Assembly (NCBI RefSeq): GCF_001293395.1
Contig: NW_015438371.1
Span: 480,966-544,965 of the forward strand
Origin: Leptomonas pyrrhocoris
Lineage: Eukaryota; Euglenozoa; Kinetoplastea; Trypanosomatida; Trypanosomatidae
DNA length: 64,000 bases
Direction: 5' to 3'
The notes beneath the pieces are model-generated. The model made no database searches, was not told where the DNA came from, and saw nothing but the letters and a program-made list of their open reading frames with translations. This document shows positions 61,001 through 64,000 of the stretch, piece after piece; position 1 is the stretch's first letter, and each line of letters starts with the position of its first letter. Made by a program: the position numbers and the translations under genes.

Positions 61001-62160
61001 GGGACGCTGCTGCCCACTGCTGTTGCGGGAGGCCGGTGGAGAGGATGCACCATGGGGGAGGGCACCATGTTCGGGACGAAGCTTGGAGACACCTGCGGCG
61101 TCAAAGGCGGCACCCTGCGCTCCTCCGCCTCGCCAGCTCGCATGATCCGTGAGTAGTCGCTGCTGCTGCCGCTTGGCTGGAAGTGGTGAGGCGGCTCGCT
61201 TGGTCCCCCACCCGGCCGTCCGATCATCGACGACGCGGCGTCGAACACCGCACTGCGTGACATAGCGGTGACCTGCATATCGTATAGCCGCTTCATGTTG
61301 GCCTCCGGTACAAGGGAAATGCGATGATAGAGGCGGTGCGCAGGGGCGCAGCGGAAGACCACGCCGCCGTACACCGACAAGCCATGCCGCTGCAGATACG
61401 GGTGATCGGCGTGCACGACGCGCTCCGACTCCATGCTGTCCTTCACCACGTTGCGCAGCGCCGCCGGGTCTGCGCTCTTCTTCACCTTTTCTGTCGTGGT
61501 CGCTCGCCCGGCCGCAGCGTGGGCGGCCGCAGCGTTTGCCGCCCCGTGATCGTCCTTGACACTAGCGACGCTGTTGTTGCTCACCCCATGCGCATGACCA
61601 GCGCTTTGCCGGACGGCGGTGGTCGTCGTGGTGGGAGGCGCCATCGCCGGATTACTCGCCGCTGCGAGCTGCCCTGGAAGTGTCGGTGATGCCACGCGAC
61701 CTTCAGGAGAGGCGAGCATCTCTCTGCTTTGTTTGCTTTCCGGAGAGGGTGAGAACACGGAGATCGTGTTGGTGGAGAGCGTAGAGGGCTTGCCAACCGT
61801 AGAGGTAGAAGGGGAGTCGGTGAGGACGGACAAAGGGATAGAGGTCTTCCCGCCACCGCCACCCGCGTCGCCCCCGAAGCCTGGTGCGAGCCCCCCGGCC
61901 GGGGCGTCTGCCGCCTTCATTTGTGGATTTCCGGCGGCCGCTGCATCGGCGCGGGCCTTTTCATCCTTGTTCAGCGTGCGCACCGTGAAGCAGTGATTGT
62001 TGGTGTAGAGGGCCATCACGTTCTTGGACACACCCATCCATCGACTGGCCAAGTATTCCTCCGCCTCCTCTTCGCCAAGAGAGCTGTTCCAACACGCACC
62101 GAGGAAGTCGCGCTGGTAGGCGATTTGCTGCATATGCAGCTTCTGATTTGTGCAGCCCAT
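55084..62160 (-). CDS. Giant acylated-type protein of unknown function (2358 aa)
   Basis: The protein starts MGCTNQKLHMQQ, a good candidate for N-myristoylation at Gly2 plus palmitoylation at Cys3, the dual signal used by trypanosomatid flagellar and plasma-membrane proteins such as calflagins and SMP-1. Most of the 2358 residues are disordered Ser/Ala/Thr/Pro/Asp-rich sequence, but folded-looking islands recur. One is near 490-520 (GGWLYVSLQDEQERLRKSLR). One is near 810-870 (YAYVIVAVPMYECSLVSTTF, then GVRYGGVMVIEYRDK). One is near 1225-1290 (TFRQIGGIKYLGVVSLMDG). The longest is near 1860-2358. That last island contains SFSFSGGSLGVLAG with Ser2034 in a GxSxG setting after a strand-like run, which could be a hydrolase elbow or coincidence. 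I cannot assign a family. The ATG is 26 nt after a T-rich tract ending in TCAAG. Confidence 0.75.
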   Translation of the reverse strand: MGCTNQKLHMQQIAYQRDFLGACWNSSLGEEEAEEYLASRWMGVSKNVMALYTNNHCFTVRTLNKDEKARADAAAAGNPQMKAADAPAGGLAPGFGGDAGGGGGKTSIPLSVLTDSPSTSTVGKPSTLSTNTISVFSPSPESKQSREMLASPEGRVASPTLPGQLAAASNPAMAPPTTTTTAVRQSAGHAHGVSNNSVASVKDDHGAANAAAAHAAAGRATTTEKVKKSADPAALRNVVKDSMESERVVHADHPYLQRHGLSVYGGVVFRCAPAHRLYHRISLVPEANMKRLYDMQVTAMSRSAVFDAASSMIGRPGGGPSEPPHHFQPSGSSSDYSRIMRAGEAEERRVPPLTPQVSPSFVPNMVPSPMVHPLHRPPATAVGSSVPNTNLPLPGSSLDKSLPLPSLPLGAVPARHLRFTSGPEMQQSAVIDAWATESPLSSFNNYPAEDRDVAGVTAIRPPVIIGSVTAMELQALPPNAEICFGGWLYVSLQDEQERLRKSLRRYAAQQRRRAAKAASTDAMRFSTRSSSAPRSGSRQSRQRRCGDHTSASGVDETDREGGSSGVNANDTTNRVSGATASPTQDEASPNSASVEMKAADGGEERVPPTDKFSFRPSETAVYHDPLSSPLPQAADSEGDGGEAVHEARSDGPDAVLDRPTVPTKSSSSANIGPAAASLEKNWNGTANASLSDTPTPSREPMRTDHENEAVEKPHEEDAMNSTIAGAGAKQRPTPTPTPLGDGMLREPLDTTPVRLQASRSVTVSPQRTPSRMRPRSSSVPPSPMLGSSNNGPAMPPPLRHAGRYAREAMEADTLNSTWLPYAYVIVAVPMYECSLVSTTFHTALTRHKAVSLNLGSAQSRQAYGVGCITGVRYGGVMVIEYRDKIDDEEDAAWIGELMRVGRAAQQGENGDGAENNDGDGGGSGNVDLSVSAVFRHIHHSAAHRARAEKLRRVKSRIWHKLRRQGLHVVLAATRMADRRHRQHRASVASEVGYLFSTTHTDAAAAAAGSATMAGSSHTPQHLSATVRRTPPTLPYLPSSTANARQTRLRATRSSVTEPVRAENAGVEEGGLGADYGGGGAEELNEAMEDAAANDFDSTDSNLSTNSDSDNDRNAGNRHSRFSSERRHSTATEGRGSSAGGGEYGGGSAHGRIRSSHTNKIGQWWRSSWGRRRHRRRRASGGSESELATGNSGHDGRGHHHHQHQHQNHHGVTTREDRLRWADPQMADDFYLRGTFRQIGGIKYLGVVSLMDGCPVSELVQGIKRWVLNLFAMPIKARPICLYLQRYEGIAASLRVMQTPLAATALALNVASGKQLAQGNFSFHIPSAGVPEGEGTAMNMDDVAASFASQLPGDPFLDPVATSSALVNVSFSALQAPLPQPTRALGYQSYYCGPLEPEVRAVLSPEIEAMIASCQTRQLPDVLKSPTSEGVAAEDHGSAITDDPLSPHPRKLASGKHSTITANSHNTHPATAQGGTAKVAATPTAPSSAFTPAVDTAGSNHSAASLSPKLIPAQPPFDMPYCVDVSTQLAQQRQQKKPQNPASSSPKNFSLHPSVALTESATALTHPQLKAASPAGSFGAPSADAKTTGTMETDTTASHARPPANTVPTTITEFLLYDDPTNRDGGTGSSFTAANSQALAAAAAALMLRENVKGPAAVSNASLAAPSVNTGSFPAIHAPGDDPLLEAAHGVNGGSFDHVKILRETATAAMHHNNNSDNSFLSVSDSTARVDTTAVVASPTRSASKVKEPQEKGQPEPGHPGKSPQSPTQEEKGSGTSTHTYSKREGAPGSPAISSQLLPAARACNRSEPGSSDEEDGSHSKSDGEDATRDNEADERELEWQLADRELRALKSELDEMSHLASVARSELLERLEEFIQLGAVFLPHTRPDQVGLCLITMKMLRQYPEEVPVKEIHTDWVPLLMSLLTSSRESLFCSSGYDGGDLGRMVCGPPGFLTTYNNMVDAADMCDANKRREVCGMRTTKYTIDPLPPLPAPHRLHDIVIAPQPVRFTKAMLHDMKRVGMECEGLSFSFSGGSLGVLAGVLYYYSDFLRAKYRSEVVAAGGRPRDAGATVLDVLSRGGYNVLLRRIWIWGVTPESKKSKRQSAVAATKKLLKRKLDIGDDGSGGDSTPPTPLHANEHEHVATNTTGVGGDSVRFVGRPFRGTEAYALYDAIAHYLRTIEELCTEHRGNSSMAPHAPVKRRSVLMAWRRSRDSEPANANGGAGTTAANRRSTTGDTQINGLDSLLEDASGALDLVPTFEVCVATNYYYKRVMDEAHRSARSHTPSGGGNGGSNGHDESSVMEKPYCGGEEAIKKDALQRNTTKKFFGFLSDHLEQWLARYSEDKTTNAYGKRISVSLN

Positions 62161-64000
62161 CTCCTTCTGATATTACGCTATACCCTTGAAAAAAGGAAAA
62201 AAAAACACGTATTGCAGTTAACGAGGCATAAATTACGTGGAATGCCCGCGTACCCGCTTCGTGTGCTTGTTAGCACCTTGAAGTAGAATTTGCCACTCAA
62301 CTCCTTTGGTCAACACAGCTGCTAGTACAACTCGCCACGTTGGTGCATGTTATTCTCTTCTTTTAGATATTAAAAAAGCTTCGGATTAAAAAATTCAATA
62401 GGCGATGCTGTTGGACAAGCGCCGCTCCATACACAAGAGAAACAAACAATTAAAGTCGCCCAGCTCAAATCGTTCTACGTAAACGAGAGGGAGAGAAGGG
62501 GGGAAAAATATATATATATATATATAAAGAAAACAAAGAAGACCAACTAGCCAAAATAAAAACAGAAGAAGAGGGAGAACAACGATCAGTCTTATCCGCA
62601 GAGGGCCACGAACCACCACTTTTTTGTGTTTGTTTCTATTACTTGTCAACAGAGAACAAGGTGCAGGCCGATTAAATAGCGCACGCTTCTTGCACGACAG
62701 TCAAGATAAAAAAGACAGAGTTATATTTTGAAGAAAACCCGGAAAAGGTCAACGCAATCAACGACGTGCTGAACGGTAATCAGCGGAAAGAAGGAAGATC
62801 AACGATTAAAGCGCGGCAGTTGATGAAGGCAAACGTACACACAAACACACGCACACACACACGCAAACCGAGACAAAAAGAGAGAGAGAGAGGGGAGGGA
62901 GAGATCAACTACGCCAAAGAGGAGGGAAAAACAAAGCGGTGCCGATGTGTCGCTGAAGACAGAAACAGGAAAAAACCGAAGGGAAAGTAACAGCAGAAGA
63001 TAAAGAGGCAGACACAAGGTAACGCGGCGCGCCTCACACAAAAAAATATGACGGAGAATGTGAATAGCAGTAAAACAGAGAAGAAAGAAAACGAGAAGAA
63101 ATTAGAGATTAGAAGAACTGCCTCTTTCCAAGTCGCCTAGCACTGAAAAACCACCAATAGAAAACAAAAGCACCAGCAACGAATAAGTAGGTAATAAAAC
63201 TACGAAGGGTTTCTTCGCGACACTAAGACGGGAGAAACACGGATCTGCGGCTCAGAAAGTATGAAAAATGCTTGGCGGGACGCCGTAAGTCGACGGAGGG
63301 GGATATATATTGGTGAGGGAGCAAGCACACAAAGGAAAAGAGACAGAAATAGGCGGAAAAAGACGATGCAAGTCCCGTAGCCATAAGCCAGCTTGAAGGC
63401 AACCCCACGAGGAGATGTTTCCTTCTCAATAAGCGTATAATCGTAAGAAGAAAGGTAAAGATTTACGAAGCGCACAAGACCAGTTCATGCACTTTACGGC
63501 ACAAGTGTAGCAGCTCGTTTTTCCGTAGAATTATTTCCATAAACGACACCAAACAAGCAAAAAAAGTCGACCACAGCAAAAAGCCTAGAGCGAAAAGGAA
63601 AGCTAGTGAAGAAAAGAAAAGAGAGTAGCGCACGAGAGCAGACGTGTCTCTTCTTCACACCTGTGGCCTTCCTTCTAGAGTTATATATATATATATGTGT
63701 GTGTGTGCGGTTGTTCTTCCTCTTTGTTTTTTTTTAATTCCGTTTACGGGGAAAACGGGTGGAGCGATGACAAACCTTCGCTCTCCTTGTGTGTGTGTGT
63801 GTGTGTTGCCGGAGGAGGGGGGGGGAGGGGGAGAGCTCAAAATATTGATTGAATGAGACGCCCCGTCAACGTCGTATGATGAGGTGGTGGAGGAAAGAAG
63901 GTAATATATAAAGATGGCATAGAAGAGGTATTAGACGAAAGGAAAGGCACGGGAAATAGAGAGAGGTGCACACGAGTACCGAAGCTTTTTCCGTTACTGT
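62161..64000 (-). other. Gene-free stretch to the window end (1.8 kb)
   Basis: No convincing frame on either strand. The + strand is A/G-rich almost throughout, so the minus-strand unit probably continues beyond the window. Simple sequence includes TA runs near 62511-62526 and 63684-63695, CA near 62838-62860 and GT near 63789-63806. The T tract for the acceptor of the preceding gene is at about 62188-62205 on the sense strand. Confidence 0.6.

Noticed and set aside
1-64000. CRISPR arrays, bacterial operons and ribosome binding sites
   Set aside because: The sequence is eukaryotic (trypanosomatid). Repeats present are microsatellites or coding low-complexity, with no regularly spaced direct repeats.

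Overview
The window is nuclear DNA of a trypanosomatid, most likely from the Leishmania side of the family (Leishmaniinae). Coding sequence is GC-rich with strong third-position G/C bias. No introns are needed. Genes lie in long one-direction runs separated by 0.5-2.4 kb gene-free spacers, with pyrimidine tracts and AG just before start codons (trans-splicing signals). The gene content agrees: amastin-like tetraspan proteins, very large proteins full of Ser/Ala/Pro/Gln runs, probable kinetoplast-mitochondrial proteins, and a retroelement tail of the DIRS-like VIPER/TATE kind. I cannot name the species.

Layout. From 1 to about 8.8 kb everything reads on the + strand: the RNase H end of a retroelement cut by the window edge, two related amastin-like proteins, a small unrecognised protein, and an EMAPII/Arc1p-type tRNA-binding protein. 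From about 9.8 kb to 62.2 kb everything reads on the - strand. The two runs converge at 8.8-9.8 kb, and this junction holds one tRNA-Gln(CTG) gene (minus strand) next to a dense cluster of G tracts. That is a typical trypanosomatid convergent strand-switch (transcription end) region.

The minus-strand run, in order of increasing coordinate, holds: WW-domain and NYN-like reading frames that look like one gene split by a frame change; two small unrecognised proteins; a tandem pair of arrestin-fold proteins; a Gln/Ala-rich unknown; ribosomal protein eL39; coatomer delta subunit; a CSC1/OSCA-type membrane channel with long tails; a divergent cyclophilin; a probable mitochondrial protein with four dsRBD-like modules; a 2306-residue cullin; an 1809-residue probable mitochondrial protein; and a 2358-residue protein with an MGC acylation-type N terminus.

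Functional neighbours are mostly unrelated, as expected when genes are co-transcribed but individually processed. Possible trafficking links are delta-COP, the arrestin pair and the cullin (ubiquitin ligase scaffold). Most unusual points: the split NYN-WW locus, the tRNA/G-tract strand-switch region, the giant cullin with its neddylation site kept, the four-module dsRBD-like protein, and the giant acylated protein with a possible hydrolase elbow. I found no CRISPR array, rRNA, telomeric repeat array or other tRNA.
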